Part shown: positions 35,701 through 42,830 of the stretch, piece by piece | How positions within the stretch are numbered: the stretch's first letter is position 1 | Layout of the letters: each line of letters opens with the position of its first letter | NCBI GenBank assembly: GCA_000333855.2 | Contig: CM007320.1 | Span: 3,476,775-3,540,774 of the forward strand | Reading direction: 5' to 3' | Source of the DNA: Endotrypanum monterogeii | Taxonomy: Eukaryota; Euglenozoa; Kinetoplastea; Trypanosomatida; Trypanosomatidae | DNA length: 64,000 nt | The notes under the pieces: model-generated | Told to the model about the DNA's origin: nothing | The model's input: the letters and a program-made list of their open reading frames with translations, nothing else | The model's database searches: none | Position numbers and translations under genes: made by a program

Positions 35701-36263
35701 GCAACATCCATCCGAAACTGTTCATTCAATTCGCTTTCATTGGCATGAGCCTCCACGATACCAAAAAGTTCCAGGCACGACTGCGGTGAAGCGAGGTCCC
35801 AGTTCACATGCGCAACGCTCTCGAGGAGCACTGAGGTGTATGTACCTTTCACATCGCAGTCTGTTATTGCACCGAGCAGCGCGATGGTGCTTAGCAAGCT
35901 CGCGCGTTCTTCCTGAGGAGGAAGGGAGGCGCCCATCGACAGGACCGCATCACTCAAGCGACCACGAATTTGCTTCGATGATGACAAGGAGAGTTTGACT
36001 TTACGAAAACGAGCCGCAAACACTCGTTCGATACGCGACGAACGACCATGAAGGCGCTTCTTGAGGGAAGTAAGAAGGCTGTTTTGAAGGCCTGCCGACA
36101 GCGGCGCCTCCAAAAGATAACTGGGCACCGCGGCCTCATCTGAAATCGTAAAGGAAGCGTTAGTCGACTGATACACTTCGTCATCGTCGGGGGCGGCTAC
36201 ACAGTCAATGATATCTGCTACATTTAGCAGTCCCCAATCGTCGGCATCGATGCCGGTGCTCAT
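23751..36263 (-). CDS. Giant HERC1-like HECT E3 ubiquitin ligase with SPRY modules
   Basis: A 4,170-residue protein. The C-terminal ~400 residues form a HECT domain, which takes ubiquitin from an E2 onto a cysteine and passes it to substrates. The catalytic residue is Cys4105 in LPRAATCFF, and the domain opening GEGAEDAGGPF closely resembles human HERC1. Three SPRY-like modules lie at about 1530-1700, 3080-3305 and 3380-3550. Two LamG/concanavalin-like folds lie at about 415-625 and 2390-2560. A Glu/Asp-rich tract at about 2298-2326 is encoded by a TCC/TCG-rich trinucleotide run. I see no RCC1 repeats, unlike true HERC proteins. About 65 residues follow the catalytic Cys, longer than in most HECT ligases. 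ATG start, with a clear splice acceptor 88 nt upstream. Substrates unknown. Confidence 0.93.
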   Translation of the reverse strand: MSTGIDADDWGLLNVADIIDCVAAPDDDEVYQSTNASFTISDEAAVPSYLLEAPLSAGLQNSLLTSLKKRLHGRSSRIERVFAARFRKVKLSLSSSKQIRGRLSDAVLSMGASLPPQEERASLLSTIALLGAITDCDVKGTYTSVLLESVAHVNWDLASPQSCLELFGIVEAHANESELNEQFRMDVARAKLGLALRSGRLSPLLKCLVAPSAILTLSPAIFPPNSSSRCVSVSSATMADFLVKTLTLPVQFRPKDPLSCSSHGRTVLLLGDTHVARYEEMGTMGTRLVGRGVEPLPGQRGDVVLYPTEGVSLCIRALGRGERSWHFSVRRESREGKSSGSLTLRTTRLSLAEVRFHFCVTETNMLCCLVSSHPPQRTRSCLYVGETSLEDLLGASAAMELAPLLRNPSFNPPSNRRAAFHFSKSVSVSVGRVTLKDKFHPFCIEMWVFPRSVAKDQIFLSIGDKSVDEVLLGLEPVGDGVRWRGGARTPRLGPSFAMYNSAGKLSVLERWWHVALNFNGAAWELWLNHELVSRQPALVSPNAIQDSKCVIGKSFIGLAAEVRIWQHMRTAAELARDARRPLMGSEDGLCGYFPLNEGYGNVVMDYAAHHEHAILPYGEPYWCAVDSFPVLEDSLDNRQVLDFVPQVWIEEADEVFFAASRESYTVAGVRSDHTLCVFDYARDRRCLVAQRSVELPSSWRVKGVSAHPTRESLCCCAVAAPLRSPASLVDTNTAEQVFLWEMWPYAGHSEAAPHAPYATSWQCGKAVLERSAAHAQRLLRAVQYLTDQSTWAAVVPPFVLDPDDAVLTLLLQVAQQASSAPSSQCDFDLVHQVCTLLQVNLLARLYNSPLDFTRRVGGCYDSVEQLLRAVTGNKETESSVASTQTSHLRESITFFALRRTRVAVPSSPALLQSCCQCFLTEAGRLLFLEEQSGKLRTPPAETVYCCLLTHYSSLHTCCDLLSSQPAKNLSSLFSALYLEAMFQVNCSLRVYSVDGLQRTSHCLEVLAEVLFSGCGMDKDAARLETLQCAYSTALLRCCEKMLDIVSTALRQLPDAEATFLNCLQISPIGALLASFAVSLPLLPTSALSACSASLQKCRESLLVLIDSFSGMESKRWASRLCTALTYSLAQLGCTLLNPLPSSQDAVSGSEATASSTTQGGPHTAVSSSRPQYLSVLRNGQRRPNTERDVLIKNLQGGVGVISRVFDELQKKDVSALRVVRDEQLRETERQVMAACCALLLPTQALREATPESLSPAFQLVLKLRPWCLSKRQESKEYVSKMRERAVFLALFEPITDVGDDEADRRQSRATPSSDSSKGRTSTRGNQCVARLTQRQRWRSLFKNWKVMRQLKALMSSREEAADLNNGSEIIACFQSEVSTSEMESAVAWRSKKAHYRLVGLQLLWQLTEEARHSSLLARVLHPVIARTLCGWHYADDVDGCSVEQVTRLQSAFFLLLEAAVKAYEEVTTQTHPWVVLLAALFSCPFRRTDLRKLRTTSASSAVLHRLWTTDGSPELLHERVNGSLPCALRATKLSPIGCAFTMTVGASGLTLRSSGGRGSCVAPCTWQKSVRKEVASYYYEVYVVDVYQGGYVSVGLGPTDYSLSQMPGWDSGSFAYEGLEGAVYTNRNARVIGATFGMGDVVGCGWDRESGDIFWTRNGKFLQAIKAVVTSEQLSPLIGIKGKGCVLVNFGARPFVYQGWPAHFTRAPSPVVLPTALTPGARHLSSCLELDIFWDGWDAFRLLSTRAAMGICEAAAQVAFIAPASMTELAETVGRCLDALIEALAPSAELPISQSSLPVKYVTALLSHLTFLCKLLRGVSEDVIATHTSRVAALLARIATQWLFNHSRLVLFNEEESEAVTVLLAAWYYTMYLTPPTYILAAATTRSPRKAGAASAKTPVSRVARAVPPAPAVTSFQPPLPNFLDVLLQLAGCIIITGDTRLSASETRHAFENSASAGVVTPCDTAHWLALSLLQQLNSDHSERSRHAWHTALQSWLKRTLKVGEQITQSDQEKSGAEKSSTRDVLLALAILGGIPRLAVPGDTVRAHLPLQSIASVLLIRVSWLEEICEVLEVQSGDVPKTTTTATAATMQPSKATYVVKKLPLRLVHAAVCGDEPSGATFPIKGSPAHLELAEAVARLAIEWFPTVTPATRSSEDVCLVAQLSCVLARCAEQRVVFVSPVLIDSLSVLTGMAEDFTSNVDQARLELALGLWGLLQYRQRRGLPRSSHSVLRADRGGRAGSGGRERSGSRGSADGLARVGNNVSSATFSSSMRLRTFAAFNPLRHCHLLSQVPGERDIAYEEEEEEDEEEDEEEDDEDLGSDAEDDDSDFGQRSPYPLTSIDDIDEDGDIDGVEAQPSQLPTVAFTQSTTRLSASSTPDALFTPPERESLDTIHFNGGCVRVVAGAPVGLSFTIDLSLRITNTERHQVIFAQVLRGGSASAALEMVARITRGNLEFGWLPCLPGGESKCDPADPSTICAFNLSEADLNTWIRVTFVQSGTTLSLFRGGLLLDTRSMKSGGGSLLQEEFRLGGIPQQLGTSAFIGDMKSFRVYELALRPAMVEQLRRLNSSLATFLESHLALLLKTTRSGIENAAKAPASFGLDIWTEGDVGWLDESEEAAARHTQACEACAQELDFGSESAETDLRVLSEPLPAQQSLLWHKKCTESREQLLIACASSHRQLLAFYSAHLLAHALCRVVKSSVGLTDSAEGSVQVIKDNACMARLAQWAVSSLDKGISTLLDEIWRSLCLLCLHRPLDSTKAKAMWEIGNALLVELLRIAQRPPHARIFESAHPQRPFASNVYEVRAPGQRSYAVFIDERSVASWQLVTVSTDQKMGAMLSEFCSTALSSFEVCLPQFFLTVRSAAESSSWGHRIAVVHDYQLQLRAMRLFQRALSTFLTLDPPVSSAGAYVWSVECLTALQIVAQRNPSKTRLIALSCLNQLLLYSSHFCTAPLPLSLSLLLHDVRRMALRHYRRRLPTQRVLGRFIQMTMESYVMQRDASQCCLFTRASRVNDGDQDSRNLKALGGGNAGDAIVPMDPSAEESAVTAHFMRHRQEQRQLYRLRDTAADRVTIQKVRNPQSLSLEWGGDGVCILRSEGAGGSVVAGVPLTAGRWYYELRIAGTGDLSVGVLPVPSTVYDQETPMPLTSAALQGREPVAFNGCTGVLHFAEHQRPAPLQQSSTVPLWFSRDYLGIVIDIPAQRCTVFVNGVERVSFDFGPEAAPSEVAAAASPLSHTTIPVMDRNDARVDHSSVSVRNRNGDSSRRHTRHWVVGRSSAPVAYYPYVSMGQADSVSLNFGAAYFEHEVPFGCLPLDPANLSLGTMFPYNQMRSLQDFATHLLTGGRYPLPPFYHEEADPFSGSTERMGPAHVSVQASANVQVNMEDVKNTGLDFETVTADCSVGAGAWYFEVTLRTQGLMQIGWMQKGEALHGNGHGVGDSSTSWSVDLFRRLMWHRGVPEPVNMPRRWAFGDVVGCAVDMTHGELSFFLNGRPISGTAVLDSESPLTETCTFRGIPQGFYYVPAVSLRSGGAVSFNFGSSPFKYKPEGFNPLGVPDSWNERMDTFYNNASAASTQQRMAAMQEAWRVLLSAHPQMGPSGTATAREASPTWRAQAPVSTQGAHLWSMEGFEKNLVQYRLIVEAIDNFSSDVTKSFTKNAEGELAQYLASFPYSDSRSGGVSAAKLAERSWDIFKILKALSKIVQALLPFLSLNTTHPTLITLLFLSLRTLLFRAVRRKLVESLLTVSSVRSEQYRISINRMKAHAEGYSFKSSVFGQTFTLLGSQSSRIFQTHQRFWNTVFLGEGAEDAGGPFREHLSEMCRELMSSRLPFFVPTANHVHNTGGYREAYVPAASASSSCDLEAFVFIGKLMGGALRSEETLDLFLPPLVWRYLCVYPITETEVEQIDAICVQCIREFRNLSASGTAVALGDECEEGDNTTEIFEDVFGEEYFVTRLSDNSTKELIEGGAQTRVTLARCSEYAEALLQARVHEFDLQLQKLREGLLSVVPEVALLLLTPEELELRVCGQADYTPEELRKGASYEGLTSEDRRVQFLWKALGEATPLQRRLFLRFVSGRDRMPVKLRILPLTTQADADTILPRAATCFFAIEVPDYSTLEVMKRKLYYSIENCADMDTDFTARVVDEDEGPQLSVALDDGQQDMIMPPNSEE

Positions 36264-37212
36264 TCCGTTATCTCGTGTGCGTGTGTGTGTGTGTTTGCAA
36301 TAGGGTCGCCGTAAGGCACTCTACGAAAAGCAATCACCAACAGGAGCGGTGCTAAACAATGGAAAAAAAAATGTGCACTCACCTCTTAAATTTTCTTTTG
36401 GTCACCTTGGCAGTCCTAAAGAAAGCAGCCAGTGTACAAAAGAAAAGATTGCAACGTACTCGGGAAGGGGAAGGGGCGATACGACACCCCTACCCCTCAA
36501 TCGCTACCGTGATGGGTGAAATGGCTCGATATAACCCCGGATAAGGAAACTGAATAACACGGTTCTCTCTCTCGTGTGTGTACCTATGTGTATGTAGAAA
36601 AATCTACAGTTTTTTTTTTTTTGGGGGGGGGGGTTGTTTCCGGTAGCGGTGATAAGTTGTTTCGCGTACCAGGGAGCATGCATATGTGTCTCCTCAGAAA
36701 GATACGCGGGTAGCCTTCCGAATCGCTCTTTCAAAAAGGGAAGGAACATTGAAAGCAGCGGGAGACAAAGAAAAGGGAAACGATGCCGATGACAATCATA
36801 TGAAAGACAAGAGGCGACCAGCGGACGCCGCACTGATCCTGCAGTCGGAGGCATACAAACCCACACCGCAAGAAAAGAGAGGAAATGGAGATACTTCGTA
36901 AAAATCCCTCACATGGTTGCTACTCTCGAATTTACTTTTGTCAGTATGTATTTTTTTTTTTTGGAGAGTCAGTGGCAACAGCCCCCCCCCTCCCCCCTTA
37001 CACACAACTCCTCAGCGTAATAATTGAACATTGTGTGTAGCAGCGCTTTCTTTCTTGAGTACGTCGCACAGAGACGTCTACGTCATGCCGCGGCCCAGCA
37101 AGCCCCCTGCGCCTCGGAAGCACAGTCATCCCAAACCCTTTTTTCCTGTGGCAAGACAACGGCAAGAGGAGGAAAGACCGAGACGTAGAAAAAAAAACAC
37201 ACAAAACCATTA
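36264..37212. other. Intergenic spacer between cyclin-like and HECT ligase genes
   Basis: About 950 bp with T-rich tracts in the transcribed sense near 36361, 36610 and 36950, and a G/C homopolymer patch at 36623-36633. It should hold the 3' UTR of the cyclin-like gene and the HECT 5' UTR. No gene seen. Confidence 0.6.
36352..36373 (-). promoter_or_regulatory. Predicted trans-splice acceptor for HECT ligase
   Basis: On the minus strand a T-rich tract, from about 36370 and including nine consecutive T, ends in TTTAG at 36353-36352, 88 nt before the ATG. It is the nearest good pyrimidine-AG pair upstream of the start. Inferred from pattern only. Confidence 0.5.
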
Positions 37213-37797
37213 TCAGGGGCCCTCGACTTCGGAGGTCAAAAAAAAAGCGCGTATTTCATTCACCTGTGGTGTCCTAAAGTCGTCGGGCAGAGTAGCAGCG
37301 TCTATATCGATACTCAGACGATCGCAGGCATCGAGCAAGCAGGCCCGAGCTGCTGCCTCCGGAAACAAACAGTGATGGCATGCATAAAGCGTGTCAGACA
37401 AAGCGATGGCAACACGTCCGACGCATTCTCGAATCTTGAGAGGCAGCGGTCGATGCACCACAAGCCTCTTGAGCTCCAGCCGAAGGCAACCTTCGATGAG
37501 CACTACGTGAGGCCGAACATACTCAAAAATGAGCATTTCGACAGCGGCAATGTCCGTTTCATTTGAAATAGGCCGCAGCTGAGCCAATGTGGGACACTTA
37601 GCACTCATACGGGAGATGTTAAGAGCGTAAGAGAGCGCGGCGCCGAGCAGCACATCCTTCGGTAAGTCAATCTCAAACCTTGCAGAAGCAAGGTGATAGA
37701 CAACAGCCGCGCGGTTTCGAATGCTGCGCGAACATTTCAATTGATGATAGGGGTGATACTGCCTCCCACCATGCGAGGAGGCGAGCCGTTCACCCAT
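37213..37797 (-). CDS. Divergent cyclin-like protein
   Basis: A 194-residue protein that I read as two degenerate cyclin boxes. The first runs to a helix reading LIEGCLRLELKRLVVHRPL, comparable to the 'E..iL..l.f.l.v..P' end of box one in cyclins K, L and T. The second, ALSDTLYACHHCLFPEAAA followed by RACLLDACDRL, matches the 'DSL..t...l.y.P..iA.aci..Aa' pattern of box two. Such cyclins pair with CDK-related kinases, often in transcription or RNA processing. The open frame extends to 37983, but a pyrimidine tract and AG at 37839-37838 lie between the two possible starts, so I use the ATG at 37797. The family assignment is inference; without a profile search it could be an unrelated helical protein. 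Confidence 0.6.
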   Translation of the reverse strand: MGERLASSHGGRQYHPYHQLKCSRSIRNRAAVVYHLASARFEIDLPKDVLLGAALSYALNISRMSAKCPTLAQLRPISNETDIAAVEMLIFEYVRPHVVLIEGCLRLELKRLVVHRPLPLKIRECVGRVAIALSDTLYACHHCLFPEAAARACLLDACDRLSIDIDAATLPDDFRTPQVNEIRAFFLTSEVEGP

Positions 37798-38260
37798 TAC
37801 AAATGTATGCCCCAAGATACAAGTACACCCACGGCAGCTGAGGACGAGAACAAAGGGGTCGAAAAAGGGAGCAAGCCATGGAAAACGCAGGAGGCAACCG
37901 CAGCTAACCAAAGGTAAGAAGAGAGACAACTCGTCAACGCGCGCTGAAGGCGCTCTCGATTGCCCAATGAATACTATGGACAAATAACATTTTCATTCAA
38001 AAATAGCATAAGTGCACCAGACACCCTTTCCGAGACGGGCATCAAATCACAATATCAAGGACTCTGTACGCCAGCTGTCTCCTACGAGCCAGCGACACTG
38101 CTCATTATTTGTTCTTCCTCTCTACAAACCGAAAACACCCCATCAGCTCGATAAAAAAGAAATTACATACCCTGCCACTGAACAGAGAAAATAAAGATCC
38201 ATGATGGTACCCAGTCACCAACAGGATAACAAGATCCTTTTCACCTTCCGCTATATCTTC
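37798..38260. other. Spacer upstream of the cyclin-like gene
   Basis: About 460 bp containing the predicted splice acceptor for the cyclin-like gene and the presumed 3' UTR of the 76-residue membrane protein gene. Nothing else recognised. Confidence 0.6.
37838..37876 (-). promoter_or_regulatory. Predicted trans-splice acceptor deciding the cyclin-like start
   Basis: On the minus strand a C/T-rich run (about 37876 to 37842) ends in CAG at 37840-37838, 40 nt before the ATG at 37797. If used, it removes the upstream in-frame extension (to 37983) from the mRNA. Confidence 0.5.
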
Positions 38261-38491
38261 CTAGTTTCCCACAGTTGCGCAGTCCGTGATGGTATCAGAT
38301 ATCCGAATACCCTGCATCATGTTCACTGTAAAAACCAGCAAAGAAATAAGCGCAACACCGATCATAAACCCAGTGGCGGTGGTGCTGGACATGGCGATGG
38401 TCACAGTTGTGTCAGTGGACACCTCCGTTTCGGCGGCAAAACATAAAGGTACCATAAGGGATGCAAACAAAAGAGAAAATGTTGACTTCAT
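38261..38491 (-). CDS. Small secretory-pathway membrane protein (76 residues)
   Basis: The product starts with a typical signal peptide: Lys2, a hydrophobic core, then PLCFAAETEV with likely cleavage after the AA near residue 20. A short Thr/Ser-rich luminal stretch follows. One transmembrane helix (about 41-58, GFMIGVALISLLVFTVNMMQ) precedes a tail beginning GIRISDTITD. It would be a tiny type I membrane protein. The helix and the Ile-x-x-Asp tail loosely recall the transmembrane segment of V-ATPase accessory proteins Ac45/Voa1, but this is weak. It has a clean ATG start and sits in the same direction as its neighbours, about 460 bp from the cyclin-like gene. Small size means chance cannot be excluded, although the ordered signal peptide and helix argue for a real gene. 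Confidence 0.65.
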   Translation of the reverse strand: MKSTFSLLFASLMVPLCFAAETEVSTDTTVTIAMSSTTATGFMIGVALISLLVFTVNMMQGIRISDTITDCATVGN

Positions 38492-39148
38492 AGCTGCTAC
38501 AGTGTTGTTGCTGTTCCTGGATGAATACCCATAAAATGGAGCCTTCAGACTAGACGTATTTATATATTTGTAAATGCGTGCTGCTTTGAATGGAAGTCAA
38601 TTGTCATGGGCAGAGAAACAGGAATCGAATCGTGAGTGCTTAACTTCACTTCTGCTGAAAAAAAAAAGAGCCACGGCGGCCTTTTTCTTCTTTTCGGATG
38701 AATCAACGAGGCGTTTGACTACCCTATTGGGGAGAGAGAGATGTGAGCGGTATAGGTGATGTTGATGCTGTTACTAGAATGGGGAAAATGTAATGGTGTG
38801 TGTGTATGCAGCGAGTGCCTCAATACTGCCCCCTCATAAAACCATGGCGAATCCAAAGAAAAAGAAATGTCAGAGCGGAAAATTGTGGTGAAGCATTGTG
38901 GAAAAAAAAAAAGATGCTGGGAAGCCGAGATTCGCGCTTTGGCGCCCGCTAAACCCTAATAAACGCGTCGAAGCGGCATTTTAGCACGAGGCAAGAAAAT
39001 ATTCCCAGCAACACCCCGACGCTGCTGTCAGTGGGTGCGTGTGTAGGGAGGTGAACGTCCCCTCAGGTATACAAACATATTTGTATTTTTGAATTGCTCT
39101 GTGAGGAGAATAGAAGCTGCGGCATGGGTGATAACAATGGAAGGGGGC
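38492..39148. other. Spacer between the 76-residue and 190-residue genes
   Basis: About 660 bp of presumed UTR sequence, with A runs on the plus strand near 38660 and 38901 (T runs in the transcribed sense). No gene recognised. Confidence 0.6.
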
Positions 39149-39721
39149 TCACGTTTTGTCTTTGCCCTTTACATGACGCAAATACCACGCGGACCATGAA
39201 GAGCGTTCCCCCTCAGGAATGGATGCATAGCTCTGATAATCTGCTGTGTCACGCTTTAACTTCAGCCAGCGCCGAATCGTCTCCTCGCTCGCGGCGTCAT
39301 CGCCGAAGAGCTCGTTTTCTAAAAGAGGCACGTCACAGAAATCTACGTGCCGCAATTGGTCTGCTGCGTTCTCGTCCAACAACAAGTCATCAATCAACTC
39401 TTCAATCATTGTGCGATTACTGTCCAAATCTGCTGGAACGCTGCCAGTGGAACCAATATCCTCAAAAATCTTGGCGCAGTGGATATCTTTCGTTGCACTA
39501 CGGTTGATGCCAGCCCTCTGGCGAATAGCGTCATGAATTGGGACTCGCTTTTTTACGTTAGTGAGGAATTCCATCGCGGTGTCCCGCCGCTCCTGCAGGT
39601 ACCTCTGCTTCCAGTGAAAATCGTCCGGTCCATCTGAAAAACTTGAAAAGAAGCGAGTGGAGCCTTTGACCACTTCAGTCATAATGCACAGAGTTGATCG
39701 GACGCATGTGCCAGCCCTCAT
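39149..39721 (-). CDS. Conserved-looking hypothetical protein, possibly mitochondrial
   Basis: 190 residues, family not recognised. The N-terminus is rich in Arg, Ser and Thr with few acids (MRAGTCVRSTLC and on to STRFFSS), which could be a mitochondrial presequence. The middle is acidic, with ELIDDLLLDENAAD and ENELFGDD. Trp-containing basic stretches occur near both ends (FHWKQRYLQERR; IRRWLKLKRD), and the protein ends in Lys-rich HVKGKDKT. The first ATG (39721) is used; a second at 39682 would drop 13 residues and weaken the presequence. Codon order and orientation fit the array. A TA/TG microsatellite lies about 70 bp upstream. It could be a mitoribosomal or other mitochondrial assembly component, but no motif proves this. 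Confidence 0.75.
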   Translation of the reverse strand: MRAGTCVRSTLCIMTEVVKGSTRFFSSFSDGPDDFHWKQRYLQERRDTAMEFLTNVKKRVPIHDAIRQRAGINRSATKDIHCAKIFEDIGSTGSVPADLDSNRTMIEELIDDLLLDENAADQLRHVDFCDVPLLENELFGDDAASEETIRRWLKLKRDTADYQSYASIPEGERSSWSAWYLRHVKGKDKT

Positions 39722-39790
39722 TACTCCTCACAGTCCGCGGCGCCCTGGTGCTGAAATCGTTATGAGCATTTGGTTGCGGGAGAAAATATT

Positions 39791-39793
<3 letters not shown>

Positions 39794-39870
<77 letters not shown>
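39794..39870. repeat. Compound (TA)n-(TG)n-(CG)n microsatellite
   Basis: A run of TA units passes directly into TG units and then GCGCGC. It lies about 70 bp upstream of the 190-residue gene, in or next to its 5' UTR or splice region. Confidence 0.92.
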
Positions 39871-39871
<1 letters not shown>

Positions 39872-41235
39872 AAAAGAAAAAATGGTATATGTGTCAGGAA
39901 ATGAATCCATCGAACAAACGAAAAAAAAAAGAGATCAGAAGCGTGCATGAGAAGCGGAGAAGTAGAAATGTTCTCAAAGGAAAATTTGATGCCCCCTCCA
40001 AAAAAAAAAAGCGGGGGCGTTTTACGTTTTACTGTATACCCCAAATTTAGCTTCTTGCCGATGAATTTGATATTTGTGTAGAAATGTGTGCCACTGAGGC
40101 TCCCTCCCTGCGACTCTTCTGTTCTTTATTTACCGTTGGACAAAAAAAAAAAAATATATATATATATACCACGTGAACAGTCTGTGAGCGTAAAGCCATC
40201 ATCAGAAAACACCATTCATGAAGAAGTAAACGCGCGTATTCCCCTGAATCGACACCTGAATATCCCCACACCTCTCCCTATTAACTGCAGCGCCCCTGCG
40301 TCACCGCACCCACCTGGTCAATGAGAAGCTACGAGATTACTGAACCGCGAAAAAATCTTGTGAGTAAAGAAAGCGGCCCCAGACGGCCACGCCTTCCATA
40401 AACGAGAAGGTCCCATACGCACAACTTCCAGACACACACAGTGAGAATAAGCGCAGGAACCCTTCTCTGTACGGCTCTATATCGGCTTTGGCGTCGAAAG
40501 CGAGACACAAATGTGCTAAACTGTGCGGGACACAAGGTCTAAGAGGCTCATCAATGAAGCCTGTGGCTCTGCCTTCACATGAGTGTACGGCGCATCAGGC
40601 ATACGTGCCATCAGCTACGTAAGTTTCGCCATCTTCAGTTAGAATAAAACAGCAACACCGATGCCATCCGATAAGTACGCACTGGTGACCGTGGACGCCG
40701 CCAGGCCCCTCACACACTGCCCCTTTTTCCCCTCATATTCAAAAAAGCAGAGCCCTTGTTTTGGGAATTGTTCACTATTGACCCTGAAATTTGCCGCAAG
40801 TACATCCCAGATACATCTCCACACTCGACATCACAGAAAGCCGCCTCCACTCTGCCCGAACATGTTTACCTACCTAGGGATTGATTTTGAGTGAAAAAAA
40901 GCAGAATCACCGAGATGCCCAAGACAGTTGTGAGCAACGAACTTTTCAACCTTTGCATCATTATCTCAGCACATGACAGTGCAAGGCAAACGTACTGGCC
41001 AACCGCCCCCACACCCTCTCCCGAACCCGTCCTCTGGTTGCAGATCTAGCTTCTAATATGATTTCCAGAAACCCGGTAACTGTGACGGGTACATGCATCT
41101 CACTTTTGAAGAGATTTGGTTCTTCTTGCCACGTCGAGCCATCTTCTCGCCGTTCTGCACTCCCCTTCGCATACACACACACACGCGCGCACACGCGGTT
41201 CCTGGCCACCGAAAACCAGCTGCCCCTTCAAAGCA

Positions 41236-41238
<3 letters not shown>

Positions 41239-41275
<37 letters not shown>
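41239..41275. repeat. (AT)n microsatellite
   Basis: Eighteen or so AT units without interruption in the gene-poor region downstream of PARN. Confidence 0.9.
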
Positions 41276-41276
<1 letters not shown>

Positions 41277-42830
41277 GCAAGCCTGTGGACTCGGTGAGAA
41301 GGATAGACTTTCCTTCCTCCTCCGAACTACCTCCACATGCCCCTGGCAGCGATGAAGTCGACACCATTGTCTCATTTCTAAACGTGGCCTGCAGCCCGCA
41401 GTTAAGGGCGCGAAAACCTCCAGACTACCGCCCGCTGTCACATTTTGTTGTCACTGCAGCCTTTTGGGTTAGCGGCACCTGGTAAAAAGGGGAACAGTCC
41501 CTAGTCGGAAAAATGAGTATTTGTACACTGGCAGCTTTCTCAGTACCTCTCTCGGGAGGGGTGTTCGTGAGATAATTGAACCTCAATTCTCTCCATTCCT
41601 GTTGGCCCTTGACCACATCATCCAAACTCTTCTCAGACTCAATAGACTCTCCCCGCACCACTGTGAGAAACGCAACCCATCACCGAGTTTTCATTCGACG
41701 CAAATCTAACCAGAGCTACCTTTCGTAGGATGCTCGCGTCGTCAAGTGTAAAGCTTGCACAGACGGGCTTCTGTACCGGACCCCATCCACTGTCTCAACG
41801 ATTCCTATTAGGTGAAAGAACCTCAACCCATCCGTCTACATGTGCGTACGCCACAGTGCCACACTGGGGAATGAATTCGACAGCTAGAGTGTTTGCAAAG
41901 TAGTCTTATACGGGCCTTACGGGGTTTTGGGGAGTGTGCAGTCAACGTCATCCCTGCCGCCAGCATCGCACTGTCTGGCCGACAAACAAACCTTCCTCAA
42001 GTCGTCATGGTTGCCATGAAATGCATCCTCGCACGAGGAGCCCCTAATCCCTGCCACCAACTTCTGCAGACTACTCACAAACACTGTGCCTCCTCGCTCA
42101 TGCAATACTTAAAATCTCCATTTTGTCCAAAGTGTTTGCTTTTGATTAGTGAAATGTAACATCTTCACTGAAAAGGTATTTCTACGCATCGACAAACCTT
42201 TTTGCTGGATGGTGAGTTCTACCCGGCGCGATCAAACAGCCGCGGTGAAAAATGTTTTGTTGAAAATGCGCAGTAGGGTTCGTGCTTTAGATTGTCAGCG
42301 GGGTTTCGGGTGCGTGCTGTTCACGTCAATCCTTTCAACTTGCTCACTAGCGCCCTATCCAGATATATCTTCAGCAGTAACAGAGGCTCATGATCAACCC
42401 CTCCTTTACGGGTGACACTTACAGAAACACACTACCGCTGGAGTGCAATTTGCACCTCAGCTGAATCCCCCAACGAATCTCTTGTCAAGGGCCAGCCGCT
42501 CCCCACGCCAGTTACAACATCCCTTTGCTCAAGCGCACAAAATCAGTTTAATGGAATCATCTTTGATTCTGTTTGAAGAACAGACTTCGAGTGAACTGTA
42601 TAAGTTTACATTGCAGTCCTTTTATAGCCCATCAAATATCCGTTTACGAAAAGACTTGCGTATCAACAGTCTCCTACACACCGCTCGTTGACGTCTTCTT
42701 ATAAAGCATATTAGGTGCCACTCCAGTTACAAGAAAACAGTACTGATTCTCATATTCAGCTTCCTGCTACTACAAACATCTCATATCCTCTGTTTATTGT
42801 CACCATCCTCTGTGCCCACATGATCGACCC

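Noticed and set aside
23784..35998. Plus-strand frames opposite the HECT ligase
   Set aside because: Antisense shadows of the 4,170-residue gene; none has a recognisable domain.
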